Assembly: GCF_954871325.1 (NCBI RefSeq)
Contig: NC_088777.1
Location: forward strand, 42,571,366 to 42,635,365
Source: Gordionus sp. m RMFG-2023
Taxonomy: Eukaryota; Nematomorpha; Gordioida; Chordodea; Parachordodidae
DNA length: 64,000 bases
Direction of reading: 5' to 3'
The notes under the pieces are model-generated. The model had not been told where the DNA came from and ran no database searches. It saw only the letters and a program-made list of their open reading frames with translations. The translations under genes were made by a program, and so were the position numbers. Below are positions 1 through 13,821 of the stretch, piece after piece. Position 1 is the stretch's first letter; each line of letters starts with the position of its first letter.

Positions 1-1397
1 AATATTTTTTAAGCATTTAAAAAGGAAGCGTAATAATTATCCATAAATAACCCTTCATTCACACGGTAAATTATATATATCAAATATATGCGAATTCGCG
101 ACGAAGTATATAAAATATGCAAGAATTCGCGGAGAAGTACAATTTATATACTTCGTCATAAATTTGCGCTAACTGTAAGTGCAGGGTAGGGGTGTGTATT
201 GTTATTGTAAAAACATTAAAAGTATTTTCAATATGTTTCAGCAAATCATTTTTCCGGTTGATTATTAATTATATCAATAGATGCAATGTAAACATCAACC
301 CTATAAAATATTCATCTTGGTCATTCGATCTTTCATCTGGACATTAAAGTTTTGACAAAATTACTACTTTTGGAACTCTTCCCATTTAACGGGGGTTGGG
401 GCGAGATCCTATTACACTTCTGCACCCGTCGTATATCTTGTCGACTGGCTAATCCATCTATATTAACATTTTTCACCTTTTTTTAGGGTGAGATTATATG
501 ATTTATACATAAAAGTTTATTATTGAGGTTAAATAATCATGTTTAAATACTATTTTTTTTTATTTAAAAAACATTGCATTTACGCAAACATATTTAGCGC
601 TGTATAAAAAATTATTGAACCGATCGAAGAAAATCATATCAGCTGTTATCAAAAAAAAAATTGATTTCCAAAATTATTGAATCTTTTTTCTCTCTCTCTT
701 TAGTACGTTTAAAATTATGAAAAATACAACAAACAAGATAATATTGTATTCAATTAGTAATTATATAATTATAATTATTTTAGTAATTATAAATAAAATA
801 ATTATTTTATTTCATACAATCGAGACCTATAGTTGAGTTAGGTTAGAAAAAGATAATGTATATATTATATACAATATAATATGAATAATAGAGCAAAGTC
901 ATGATTTAGCCAGAGGGAGTTTTTTCTTTTACCTATATATGTTATCTTTCAAAAAATTTAAACAGTTTATTTTATAGTAAATAAGATGAAAAATTTCATA
1001 TTTAATTCGATTATATAATTATATAAAAGAAAATTAAAAACTATTATATAAAAACGGGCGAATTTTCTCAAAATTATTGATATTTTTCTTTTAAAAATAG
1101 GCTCCTATCCATAAATTCACTGATATTTACCACTATATTTAAAAAAAAACGTAAATTTTCATTTGACAAGTCAAAGTGAGGGAAATGAGTGAAAATTTTT
1201 TTAAATTGTATATTCATTTCATATCACCTTCTGTAATCATTCTTTAATACGTTAAAGTAATAGGGTTCATTTATTTTTTTTAAATGAAATTCTTAAATAA
1301 GTATCTGAATTAGGTAATATTGATTTAATATTATTACAATATATAAACAATGTGTAATAAATTACTAAATTAGGTAATATTAAGTATAATTTGTATA
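1..1397. other. AT-rich intergenic DNA, no gene seen
   Basis: Very AT-rich sequence with frequent stops in all frames. No coding segment, RNA gene or complete mobile element could be recognised. Confidence 0.5.
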
Positions 1398-1405
1398 ATA
1401 TTTAT

Positions 1406-1711
1406 CTGAGACCTGCAGACCTAGCCCTAAGCATTATAATTTTTTTAAATATATCCGTGTATAAAAAATTGTTTTTAAAAATACACGAGCAGTGCAGGAT
1501 CGAATATTTTAAAACCAAATATTTTTAAATCGCAATTATTAACAATAAAAATTAAAAATAAATAAAATATATTTTAAAAAATTCCGCTCCGACCTGAAAA
1601 TATACCGAGTAGCCGAAAATACTTTTTAAAAAAAATCAAGGCCGGGTGGAAATTTTTTTGTTTAATCCAGGCCGAGCCGGGTCGTGAAAATAATAACTTT
1701 GCAGGTCTCTG
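1406..1711. mobile_element. hAT-like MITE, family A (CTGAGACCTGCAG ends)
   Basis: A 306-bp non-coding element. The left end reads CTGAGACCTGCA and the right end, read inward, CAGAGACCTGCA. It is flanked by a perfect 8-bp direct repeat ATATTTAT at 1398-1405 and 1712-1719. An 8-bp target duplication and CAGAG-type ends fit the hAT superfamily. The interior carries GC-rich motifs of the GGCCGGGTCG kind close to the ends, as in the copies at 25.1, 43.9 and 52.9 kb. There is no coding capacity, so mobility would have depended on a transposase from elsewhere. Confidence 0.8.
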
Positions 1712-1719
1712 ATATTTAT

Positions 1720-4700
1720 ACTTATTTGTTAAATTATAAATTTAAATATTTGAAAAGGCGTAAAATGGTGCAAATTTAGTGGGGTGGGGGTGTCTTCAAG
1801 AGATAGTTTCCCCTTTCTAATGTATCCAGTAATTAAAGTCTTAGGTACAATTAATAATTTTGTTGTTTGTTTCATCAATATCAACAAGATATAATTTTTC
1901 GGGAAAGGAAGAAAAGAGACGCATGTGAACCTCTAAATCAAATATTATACATTAAAACCGATATATTGAAATCGCATCTGAATCTGACAAAAAAATTATA
2001 ATTGAAAATATTAAAATAATATTGGAAAAGTTTTGTCTAGCTAATCAGATCCAGATGTATTATCAAATCAAAGTAATAATATTTATGGACTAAAGCCAAA
2101 GCTTTAATATTAATTTGTGAAAATAAGTGATGACAGAAAAAAAAATGAAAACATTCAATATTCAAATCAAATTTTAACAATTGGACTAAAGCGAAATTTT
2201 TGATTTCAATTTTAATTATGGGGATTTAAAGTAAATTTTTTTCTCAATATTGGCTAAATATAAATAAACCCATATGAATAAAATAAATAAGAAGGTCAGA
2301 GGAGAATGACCAAAAAAATTGCCTATTAAAAATATCGCATTATAATATAATAAAATAAATTATTTTACCATTATTGTCAAAGTTTTTTTGTATCCGTCTT
2401 TTAAAGTAAGCCTCCAGATATTTTTTTTGTCAAATAATTTTTAAAAAAATTCCTAAAAAAATTTAAATTTTATTGGGTAAACTAACTAAATTTTTTAAAA
2501 TAATAATATTATTTTATTTAAAAAAAAAAAAATTAATTGTATGCAAATTATTTGTTTTGAGAGAAAGAGAATGTATATTATATAAAGCATATGTGCTGCA
2601 TTTTTTTTTGTTTTATCTAAAAATATTAAAATTTAATATAATAATTGGTTCGAAAAGAAACACACTGAAAATAAAATACATGAGAATGTTATTTTTAAGG
2701 TACTGATTGTGATTTGTAAATCAATATTAATAACATCGGAACAAATAATTTTTTCGAATTTTTTACCATGCCCATTACTAATAGTTATCAGTGGCACCTG
2801 TTTGTTAAGCAGGCATGCCCGAAAGAAATAAAGAAAGAAAGAAAGAAAGAGAAAAAAAAGAAATGAGGGAGAAGGAGGATAAAATGTTTTTTATAATATG
2901 GTAATTTTTTGTAAAAAAATTTCACAAAATGCATTAGGTCTTTTAAAGTGTTGCTTTTGTTATTTATGTTATTTGCACATTTTAAATATTTTGCTTTAAG
3001 CATAATTTGGTGCTTTTTGCAAATTTTGCGTCATTTTACGTTTTGTAAAATTTTAGAGTGGTTCAAGCATCTTATTATCCGCTTACCTGTATTGCGTTAT
3101 CGAATGCCTTTTGGGTCAATTTGCATGCTCATTGTATATAATGTTAATTTTAGTCGATTTTTATGGCAAGATTTAAGCCGAATACTTTTGGCTTATACCA
3201 AGGTTAAAAAAAAATATCGGCCTAAACCTCAAGGTAAGTCATAAAAATCGGCTTAAATCTTGATGCACCTAATCCTCTAAAATATTCTTGACTCAAACTC
3301 TAGGTTCAAGCTGAAAAAATTAAATTATACTTAATTCAAGTCAGTATTTCACCTCAAAACATATCTAAGCCGTTTTGAGGTCGAATTATTTATAAATTTT
3401 TAAACCCGTTTACTTACGGTTAATCCACCTCCACGGGGAATTATAGCAATTTATTCCCTACTTTCGTTCCTCTTCGGACTCCCTGAGTAGACATACTTAG
3501 CTTGACTTTAATATTCGCGTCGCCATTCAATTGATGTAAATCACTATAAATAATTCTATATTTCAATTTCAAATTGGGACGATGATAAAGTTTATAATAT
3601 TGCAAAATCTTATTTATTATAATTCTACTACTATCTACTTTTGAATTGAAACGTATTCTCCTTCATTCATTAATATCTAATGTCACCTCTATCTCCAGTC
3701 TCAGCAATCTCAGATCCTTCATAATTTTCTTCCCGTTTTTTGAAATAATATTGTGATCATTCTAGATTTTCAAATAACTGTATTAGGTTCTACCAAAATT
3801 TTATGGTTTAAGATGATCTTTCTTGGACATACTAGATTTATCTGAGTATATTTTTCGTTACATTGAATCAAAACCTGACCCATACAAAAAAACGCCTGTC
3901 TCACAACTATAATGTTCAGCTTGGACTTCAATTTTAGTCGCAGCTTAATTAGCTAAATTATACTCATTTCCTCATTTCTTCCAAATAATCTTTGCTCTTA
4001 CCCAACTCATGATTCACAATGCAAAAAAAATCCAGATATACATAAACGCTTCCAATTTCAAGTCGCATAATCTCAAATCCATTTTTCTTACTCAACCGGA
4101 TTCAAATACGTGTATGCTTTCTTTCGACTAATTTTCCCTCTGTATTTTTATTAATTTTCTCTCTATATTTTTACATGCATCTCATAAGAAGCTAATCACG
4201 CATTTACTTCTGCCTTTGTCTTACTAAAGAAAATGGTAAAAATCGTATACTATTTAATCTCTAATCCCAACATCATCTGAGTTATAGTATCCAATACCAA
4301 AAACATTATCAGTTATCACCTTCAAATGCCTTTTTAATACGTCTTCTTGCCTCAAAAAAATTAAAAAAATTCCTCTAGTACCCTATATTTCACCTCTAAA
4401 TCAATTAACACCTGGTAAAGCCTATATGTTTCTTATGGACCTTTCTGCCAAAGTTCTAATCACAAACACTGCATCAATTATAGATTTTTCCACTCTAAAT
4501 CAATATATCACTGATTGTTATTAACATCTCATGATATCCTTTACCTTTTCCACACTTTAATCACAGTAAAAAATAACCCAACTTCTTTATTCCTAATTAT
4601 CACGATGCCTTTGCCCTTAAAATTGTTAGCGTTTTGTGCAATGCCTCATTAACTCCTTGTTCGTTACATCCTTAACCTAACTAGTAATCACATCTACTAT

Positions 4701-6843
4701 TTTTTTTATCCTCTTTTCTATTATTGCTTTTTAGAGTGAAAAGGTAAGGTTCATTTCTCCTAATTTTATTCCTGACCTTACAAATCATTATTGTTTCCCT
4801 TAAATACCTGGCAATATAATTATCGTGTTTTGAATATTTAATTTAATAAGCAAATTATAAAACGATAGAGCGTGAATTTTAAAATTTATTTAAATGATTA
4901 TATAACCTATATATTTTCGTTTAGAATCTGATGTGAGTTCAATATGTATAATCTAAACTAAATTGTTTTGCACTTTTTAGATTATTGATAATGAGGGAAC
5001 CAACCCATCAACAATCAAAATAAATTATAATTAACTACCAAGTGTCATGGGTATATAGGAGGAGGTTTTATTTGAGCCCCTCAGGCTAGATAGGGTTGTT
5101 TAGGCTAACGTGGTTACATGCAATATCTAATAAGGTACTACTCCTACTTTAGAAGCAAAAACACGTAATGGTATTCTCGATGCTTGTAAATAAACAAAGA
5201 CCTTACTTCTCAAGTGCCAACCTCTACAAAAGACAAAAAGAAAGGTAAGATTAATGAACATTTTATTTATTTAAATTGGAGACAAATTATAAGTTAAAGT
5301 GTCTGTGGTACACAATAAATAGGTATCTCCAAAAGTAAAGGTTAAGTTACAAGAAATTATATCACGTTGAAACAAAAAATAAAAGATGCAAAGGTTCTTG
5401 TGAAACGATGAAAGAAGAAATTTCGAAAATAACCATATATGTCATAGGATATTATATGAATTTAGAATCCATTCAAAAATTTAAATAATTTACTTACACA
5501 TTTTTTAATTCTTAAAAACTGGATTTTACCGGAATTTCATTCCAATGAGTATAGTACCTTCTAGACGCACGAAGCGGTCGAAGCCACGTCCGTGGGCTCG
5601 ATAAAACAGGTCGGATAACTTGTGTAAAATAGTTTTACGGGCCGGACCGTTATTTCACAATTTTTTGTGGCTAATTTGTGTTTTCACTTCATAAATAATA
5701 TCTATAGGCCTACCAACGCGACCTCTAGTACACTTACTAGACTTATTCAAAAACGAATACAAATAAAAAAATATATAAAAAAAAGATTAAATTTTTTGTA
5801 TTCGATTCTTTTGAACGAATTGAATAATTTACTCATCGTAATTCTACCAATCGAATAAGAATAATATATTTAAGATTCCTACTATTCGATTCGTTCAAAA
5901 TAAATACGAATAATTTATTATTCTATTCTTATACAGGCCGGGTACTTACCGTATTAACTTTAGACAATTTTTCAACAAAATATTTATTTTAACTCGATTT
6001 TATCAACATTTTTTAACTGCAAAATTGTCTAACTATAATTGTGTAGGTACCATGTGATGGAAAATTCCAGTAAAATTAAGTCTTCAATAATTTTTTAAAA
6101 AACGTGCCTTAACTATAAATATCTTTTGTATAAAATTGGTCGATTTATATCTTTTCTTGCAATCAACTAAATTTAGGTATATTTCGAATAAACAAAAATA
6201 AAAATCAATTAATTCTACGTATAAAAAAAAAGGTTAAAATGAAACAGATAAATAAAAATATATAAATAAGTTTAACATACTCTAAAATAAATATATAAAG
6301 AAGTTAATTATTTAACATACTATAACTAACAACATAACAATACTCTCAAATTAAAAACAAAATTTTGATATATAATTTCCTTATTTTTTTTTCTGTTTTT
6401 AAAATTAATCTTAATTTCTTTATGTGTCTGTTATCATTATTATATTAGCTAATCATTTTAATATTTCTTATTCCTAATTTAAATTCAATGTTTTCAGCAA
6501 ACCGGAACACACCATTATAATTAGCATCTGGACAGCAATTGATACCGGTATATTAGAAGATGCGCAACTTAATTTTACTATACATAACGCTTAGACTCCA
6601 TGCTTATAATATTCCGTTTATGTTTCCGCTTTTGGTGTTTTAATGTTCCAGATAATATTTTAATTATTTATAAAAGTATATTTTTCTAGAGGAGTTATAA
6701 GAGAAAAGGATAAAAAATATTATAAATTAATAATTTAATTGGAAATTTTTTACCGATAATAATTGTTACTTATTTCTATTTGAAAAATTAATCAGAACTA
6801 CACGCAACGGGTACTAAACAGACATAGAATCTAATATAAATTT
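1720..6843. other. Intergenic DNA, no gene assigned
   Basis: No host exon was recognised. A GAAA-type microsatellite lies at about 2821-2860. The stretch 3.4-4.8 kb is less AT-rich than its surroundings and pyrimidine-rich on the plus strand, which may mark a very old transposon or pseudogene on the minus strand, but no domain could be named with confidence. Confidence 0.4.
2821..2860. repeat. (GAAA)n microsatellite
   Basis: Imperfect tandem GAAA units, about 40 bp, grading into A-rich sequence. Confidence 0.85.
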
Positions 6844-6851
6844 ATTCCTAC

Positions 6852-7130
6852 TAGAGATATGCAAATCTCGGCTTCTTTCGGCCGGGTCCATTTAAAAAAA
6901 TAATTCCGGTTAGGGCTGGGTCGGGCTTAAATTTTTAATCATATCAGTACATTTTGTCAACAAGATTGATATATTTTACAATTATTGCAAGAAACAAAGT
7001 TTTATTTCAGGTCGGGCTACTCGGGACAAATAAAATAAAAATTATTCGAGATCGGGCGGAGCAGGAAATGAATTTAAAAAAATTTTGGGCCGGGCCAGGC
7101 TTAAAAATTTAGGCCCGTTGCAGTTCACTA
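6852..7130. mobile_element. hAT-like MITE, family A relative
   Basis: A 279-bp element that begins TAGAGATATGCAAATC and ends in CACTA, with GGCCGGGTC-type motifs near both ends. It is flanked by ATTCCTAC at 6844-6851 and ATTCTTAC at 7131-7138, an 8-bp target duplication with one mismatch. The same end, in the other orientation, recurs near 17960-17986 (GATTTGCATATCTCTA) as a truncated copy. Non-coding. Confidence 0.65.
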
Positions 7131-7903
7131 ATTCTTACCACTATAATTATTTAGAGGTAATATAACTTCGTTAATAGTAAACTCGAGGAGATATAAAATT
7201 TAGTTTCCTAAAATGAGTTTTCGCACGCGACTATAAATAATTTAGATAAATATTTTAGATATATAATATATCAATTTTCAAATGAGCTTACTACAGAGTT
7301 GAAATAGGATTTTACAAAGGTGACCAAATTCATATTTTATACCCTGTATTAAAAGATACTTCTTCCAGGGCTTATTCTTATTAAATTTAAGAGAATCTTG
7401 TATTATAATATTTAAAAAAAATTTTTTAAATAATGTAGGAAAATATATTTTGGTTGATTTTTTTTTATTGATAATTTTACCACATATTGTTGTGACCATT
7501 AGAGACAAAAGAAATTTTCTTTCAAGCCATTTTTTCAATCATTAATAATATAAAATCTAAATATTACAAGGTTCATTATTAAATTAATATTATATTTCCA
7601 TTATTTTTTATTGATAAAAATATTATATATCAAGGAAATATTTTGCGTTGAATATATTTTATAAAATAACATCATATATTCGGACATTTGTTTTACGTTC
7701 AATGGATACGAGGTTAAATTGCCGAATTTTTTTATTAAAAATATTAAATGAGTTATACTTTATCAAATTTTCATGATACCACTTCCATGATAAATAGAAA
7801 TTTCCTATTTAATAACAGATCGGTAACAATGGCGTCATTGATTCTGACCATTTCAGTTTATTTCAATGTTACTTTATTTTAATTTAGGGTTGCTGAAACA
7901 ACA

Positions 7904-7916
7904 CCCCCCCCCCCCC
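7904..7916. repeat. Poly-C tract (13 bp)
   Basis: Thirteen consecutive C on the plus strand in otherwise AT-rich DNA; one of six C runs of 12 or more in this window. Confidence 0.9.
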
Positions 7917-9421
7917 TTCTTTTAATTCTGATGCCAATAATCGAAAAGGGTTAAGAGTATAAAAATATTTATTATAAAATATCATTATTTTTATTACTAT
8001 TTCAATTAATAAACTATGTGTTGGAGGTCCGCAAAATTAAAGGGTTATATGATTTTCCTCCTACTGGACTTTAAAAAAGGATTCGATTTTAAAAGATTCA
8101 AAGGAATAGAAAAAATTTCTCACGAAAGTTTCTTAACCATTTATAATATAAGAACATTTGGTATAAATAATAATATTTTTTAAAAAAATTGTCGTTTTTT
8201 CTAAAAATAATTACTCATTAAATAGTAAAAACTAGAAAGGTAATATAAGTCCTTAAAATCGACGATTCAAAAATTTGAATCGAATACGAATAATAGTATT
8301 ATTCGTTTCGATTCATATTTTTGTAGACCTACGCCTGAGTTCTTAGAAGGCCCAATGAAATACGTAAGTAAATTAAAATATTTTTAGAAACATAATAAAA
8401 AATATGTTAGATCAAAAAAAAACCTTCTTTTCTAAGGACAATGTTTTGTAATAAAAATATGTTTTATTAGATTAGCAGATGATAATAAAACCTTTATAAA
8501 AGGCAATTAATAATCCAAATGTTTTTCCAAAATTTAAACATATCGTCGGTAGATTCTATATATGTTTGTTTATTCTTCAGAACATTTCTAACAATATTTT
8601 TTGCATTTTGGACAGGAGATAAATAATATTTCAACATTTCCATTGGTGATATGGAAAAATACAATACTTATGGATTGATTTATTGAAAAAATGCATAGTG
8701 TACATAATTCCGTCGACGATATTTATAAACAATTTAAAATATTCCATCCTGTAGTATTATTACTTAACAATTATCGTTAATTTGTCTTAATTTATAACAT
8801 TACCAATTATCTTAAAATTGTCTTTATTTATTAATATTCATTGGTTTAATATATTATTTAATATTATACAACGTTCTAAAAAAACCAAGCGTTTTTAAAT
8901 TTATCTATAATTGTATTTGACAAAAATTAAAGAAAGTGAATTAAATTTATTTTATTTTATACAACAAAATATTTTAATATTATTTTATATATAAAAAAAC
9001 TTTATTTTATCACTATCGTTACTTAGAATTGAATATAAATAATTATTTAAATCTTTAGTATTTATCTAGATTTCCTGCACCCCAAAGATATCATAATAGT
9101 AATAGTTTACCTTGGGATATAAAATTTTTTCCTTATAAAATAATCTTATCTTATCAAATCCCTTTATAGATATTGATTTAAGTCATAATAATATCTTATG
9201 TAAAAAAAATTATTCATGTTTGATAGCAGCACTATCAGTGTGCTTTTGGAATAGCAACACAGGTGTTTTGGAATATTAACGAAAAATACTAGATATATAT
9301 CATTGGTGGTGTTGATTTTGAGAGAGGAAAATTTTTATAAATATGAAATAAATGGTTTCCTTATTCCCAACAAGGAAATAATCCCTTTGATTAATATATA
9401 TTTTTTAAATTATTAGAAATA

Positions 9422-9439
9422 CCCCCCCCCCCCCCCCCC
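9422..9439. repeat. Poly-C tract (18 bp)
   Basis: Eighteen consecutive C on the plus strand, followed by further C-rich sequence; the longest C run in the window. Confidence 0.9.
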
Positions 9440-9740
9440 TCACCTCCCCCTTCCTCAAAAAAAACAAAAAATAAACAAATACTTATGGGTTTCTGTGGAA
9501 TTATTTTGATAAAAAATGGTGGTTTATAATTTTTGTTATAATATTATTTTATATTTTCTAATTTATTAAGCATAGTCAAAAAAATAATGGTATTATATAA
9601 ATCTTTAAATATTTTTATAACAAGAAATAACATACATTTATTAATTTCTTTCCTTTTTACTGTAACACATTCCCAGAATATTCAACGTATATATACGTTT
9701 CTTTTTTGAAATTTCATGAAACGACTATAGAATCCTGTCA

Positions 9741-11320
9741 AGAATACAACAAGAGGGGACCTCTTGGGCCCAGCAATCTTCTGTGAGGCTATTGGCACCA
9801 TCATAGACAACATCAACAACAAATGCAATGTTATTTTAAACATAAGGTATTTAGATGATGGTACAGTTTCAGGACCATACGATGTTTAATTAAAATTCCA
9901 TCTATCATTTCTGATTTCATTCCCGCTACTGGTCAATAATAAAAAATGCGAATTTTATATACCCAACAATTTTTATCCCCATTCCTGTTAACTTTTCTAT
10001 AATTGATAAATCAAACTTTACTTATTTAGGCTCACTTATTGGATGCAAAGCACCAATATCCAAATTTACCGAAGACTTCCTGATTAAATTTGACTGACTT
10101 TAGAAAATCTTAGGATTTTTACCATCTCATCATTCATTCTTTTTCTTAAAGAATTTCCTTTATATTCCAAAAATATTGCATGCTTTTCGTTCTGCTCCTC
10201 TTTTCCAATTCCCAGACATGCTACTAGATTTAGAACTTAAAGTTAAAATCTCCCTTGAATCAATACTCAACCTTAAATTCTAGCCCATTTGCTGGATGCA
10301 AGCCGCTCTTCCATGTAAATTTGGGGATGCTTTCGATCCACCGCGTCACTGAGTATTGCAGCTTTTCTCTCATCATTCACCAGAAGTCAAACAATTACTA
10401 AAATTTTTACCACACTACAGATCCCCATCTGGGGTTGGAACTAGACCTATGGAGGTCGAACGCTCCTAATGTTTTCTTTCCTTTATCATCCAGACAACAA
10501 GATTGGGACTTACCTTTAATCCAGCGTTCCGTTGAATACCTTTAATCGAACGCTACTTTGAAGGACATTTCCTTGATCTTTAACCCAGATATCCCCTCCC
10601 CAATAAATCAAAGTATTGAATTCCTCTCCCCCCCTCCCTCCAATAACCCCATTAAATCAAAGTAGTAATTCCATCATTTGAACATTTCATCACGGTATAT
10701 GAATGGCTTGAGGCTATCCCTAGCTCCAACCCTGGTTTGCTCCTTTCCAACAAAGAACTTCGGATAGGAATAGGTCTTCGTTTAGGCTGTGATATCGTCA
10801 CACCTTCATACTGCCAACAGTGTCAGCTCCCTATCGACAGTCTAGGCCATCAGCCTCTTCACTGCTGTTTCTTTAAAGGCCGCTATCCACGCCACCAAGC
10901 AATAAATTCAATTATTGCTAGAACTCTTCGTTCAATATTCCATCAACTTTGGAACCTGTAGGTCTTAATCTCGGGGACAATATCAGGCCTAAAGGAATGA
11001 CTCTTATCCAATAGAGCAGAGAAATCACGCTAGCCTGGGATTATACATGCGTTGATTGCTTTGCACAATCCTTTTGCTCTAATTCCTTAGTTAGAGTGGA
11101 AATTAGAAAGATTAATAAATACATTACCATCCTAATATTACTCTATCCCTTTTCTGACACAATCGGTGCTTGGACCAGAGCATTAGAATTTTTCAAGGCA
11201 CTCGGCCAAAAGATGCGCTTAATTTCGAGTGACCCTCAGGAAGGTTTTTACCTACGCTAACGAATCTCAATGGAAATTTGTAGGTCGCATAGTATATCAA
11301 TCCATATTGCCATAACATCT
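9741..11320 (+). mobile_element. Decayed non-LTR retrotransposon (LINE), 3' part
   Basis: Remnant of a reverse transcriptase gene. At about 9747-9887 one frame reads RGDLLGPAIF, matching the RT motif usually written QGDPLGPxxF, and then YLDDG, the catalytic Asp-Asp box. A later open stretch (about 10737-10961) has CQQCQ followed by an H/C cluster and RYPRHQAIN, resembling the Cys/His segment found after RT in a widespread invertebrate RT family. Beyond it, about 10985-11280, come RPKGMTL, WDYTCVDCFA and QRISMEI-like pieces of the nuclease-like tail of the same proteins. Frames change and stops interrupt several times, and the N-terminal half is missing, so it is a pseudogene. The exact clade is uncertain. 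Confidence 0.7.
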
Positions 11321-12206
11321 TTCTCTTTTTTTTAAAATCATATTACAGTATATTATTACCTTTTTTTTAAAATAAATAATTTATATTTTTATATAGCTTA
11401 TCCTTTTATTGTAAATTGTATACATTTTTAAATCGGAATTTTATTCAAAAATAAATATGTATATTTGAAACTTTTTAATAAAAAAATTTCACAAAATAAA
11501 TTAAATATATATCATAAAATTGAGTAAACTAAACAAATATTTTTTTAAATTATTCAAACATGATATCTTATCTTTAATTAAATATTCAAAATTATAAATT
11601 GATTAATTTCATCTTCATAAGAGCCTAATAAAGTTTGCATAATAGTAGTTTTGAACTGGGATACAATAGCATTGTTAATTTTGTATTTCCCTAATTCCAT
11701 ATTGGTTAGGGTTAAACGCTCTCTTAATGTTTTAAATTTGTGTTAGAAAATTGTGGAGTGACTGCATTTAAATATGGGGCCAGGAATTGCAATTTATCAA
11801 ACTGTGCATAAGGTATATTACGTTCACTAATTGAATTTTTCGATTTTTCGCCTTGTTTCATCATTTATTAAAAATATAATTACTAAAAATTTGAAATTTA
11901 AACGAAAAAAGAGAAATAAGCTAATTTTATTATAAAATAAAAAGTTCTAAACATAATTCTTAAAAAATTTTAAAATACTAATTGATTAAAATTTAAAAAC
12001 TCCTGTAAGTTTTTGTTTTTTAATTTTATTTTTAAACAAAGTTTTAAAAAAAATTATAACTAACGTTAAAGAAAAATCATGAGTAAATATTATATATCTT
12101 TGTTTTTTGTTTTATTGGAGATCCTCTTCCAAGCGTGAAGGTAGTCATCATATTTTGGAAGTTCCATATTCCATACGTATTAGTTCTATAAATTGCCCTT
12201 ATAATA

Positions 12207-13045
12207 TTAATAAATATTTAAAATAATATATAAAATAGGGCTGTGCCAACTCACAATAGGTTCACTGATCCGATATTTATATTTCACAGAGTAAATCTTA
12301 AATAAAACAAAGGATTTCAATAATTTAAACGCTTTGTATGTGTCGTTTACATTGAAGGAGTTTCTTATTTCCATAACCCGTTTCTCAACATATTTCCTTT
12401 TGTTCCTACGTAGTTTATGGCCAATATCATTAAGAACACATTTGGTTCCAAACAGGGAATCTACCTCTAGCCAGCAGAGAGTTAGTCGCGGCTTCTGTGA
12501 AAATAACACGATATTTTCCCAAAGTGTGCTAGAGGATAAGGTATCTGCTGAATCTTTAAAGCATAGAAACTTTTCTCTAATTTGCTTTACACACTCATTC
12601 TTTACATTTTGATCCCTTAGGGCCTCAATATCTATCTCGCGCTTTTCATTTTTCTTACTATTTTTTATCATTTGCTTATATTAGATTTTAGATCAATCTT
12701 AAAAAAACAAATAAGGAGTTTGTGGTCTGAATTAAACATATCTTGGTGGAGTACTTTAATATTTTTTATTCAATCAATTGTCGTTCTAGAACAAATAATA
12801 TAGTCAATTTGTAACCATGTATTGTATGATTGGCTATAGCAAGTAAATATTTCTCTACTGTGGGGTGTTCGAAGAAAGTATTAGCGACACGAAGGACAAG
12901 ATTACGGCATAGTTCTAGAAGTTGCCCCCCCCCCCCTACACCAGAATTTATGTCGAGTGTTTCAGAATCTGGTTCTATATTCCTAATCGCTCCACCTTGA
13001 TATTGAAGTCCCCAACTATAAGTATATTTTCTGGTTTAGGAAACC
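12207..13045 (-). mobile_element. LINE fragment: endonuclease end plus linker
   Basis: On the minus strand about 13045-12780 one frame reads ILIVGDFNIKV, the GDFN core of APE-type LINE endonucleases, then LLELCR and NTFFEH. An open frame at 12671-12207 (154 codons) continues with LWENIV, KLRRNKRKYVEKR and DTYKAFKLLKSF. These match the linker of the LINE at 37.6-40.3 kb ([22 protein letters not shown]), so both belong to one family. Stops and a 13-C run break the endonuclease part. No RT domain follows, so the copy is truncated. Confidence 0.65.
12925..12937. repeat. Poly-C tract (13 bp)
   Basis: Thirteen C on the plus strand inside the LINE endonuclease remnant, where it interrupts the reading frame. 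Confidence 0.9.
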
Positions 13046-13821
13046 TGTTTAAATATAATAAAATTAGGAAGAATGCTTGTCTTTCAAGGTAGTTTGCAGC
13101 GTATATACATTTACGATATTCAGTATTCTAATCTTAATTTTAAGTTTAATGATAATAACCTGCTTTTTAGTGTCTTGAACTCTGAACTGCTAGATTGTTC
13201 TTAATGATTATACACACACCAAACCAACTTTTTTCTATCTCTCCTGAATAATGGTAACCCTTACAATTCCTAGTTGAAGAGAATTATTTTGATATATTAG
13301 TATTTAAAAATTTACTAACTTTAAATATTAATTTAAATAGAAAATATAAAATGTGGCATTTAAACATGTCACATTTTATTTTTATATCATAATTTCTCCA
13401 TTTTCTATTTTTACTCTGGGGTTTCCAATATTTTAATTTTTAATCTGACTTTTTTTTTTCGCCATAGTTAATAAATGAATATTCTAATGATAAATATAAA
13501 TTAATATGGATTTTAAGTAGGAGAATTAATAAGTATTTTAAATATAATAAATAAGATGCAATTTTTGGAAAGAATATGTATCTAGACTAAATTTTTCAAG
13601 GACAAAATAAATTTGTTTGTTGTCTGGTAAATGAAGAATATATATTAGATATGACATATGCGAAAGCTTGAAGCGAGCTAGTATTACATATATCATTGGG
13701 AAAATCATTTCAAAAAATCATTTTTTTACTATTTTATTTAATTATTAAATTTCTAAAATATACCGAAGCAAGATTTTATTATTATTCCTTTTTCGTCATT
13801 CTTTAAGCGCTTCGCTCTTTT

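Larger units (their letters stand above)
7139..9737. other. AT-rich intergenic DNA with poly-C tracts
   Basis: No gene was seen. It holds homopolymer C runs at 7904-7916 and 9422-9439 and a short near-palindrome around 8260-8330 built on ATTCGAT/ATCGAAT units, possibly a small MITE remnant. Confidence 0.45.

Noticed and set aside
2473-2706. 77-codon open frame, Lys/Ile/Leu/Phe-rich
   Set aside because: Typical of AT-rich non-coding DNA; no conserved pattern or splice context.
3400-4830. Less AT-rich block that might be an old pol gene on the minus strand
   Set aside because: Only scattered short resemblances with stops in all frames; no domain can be defended.
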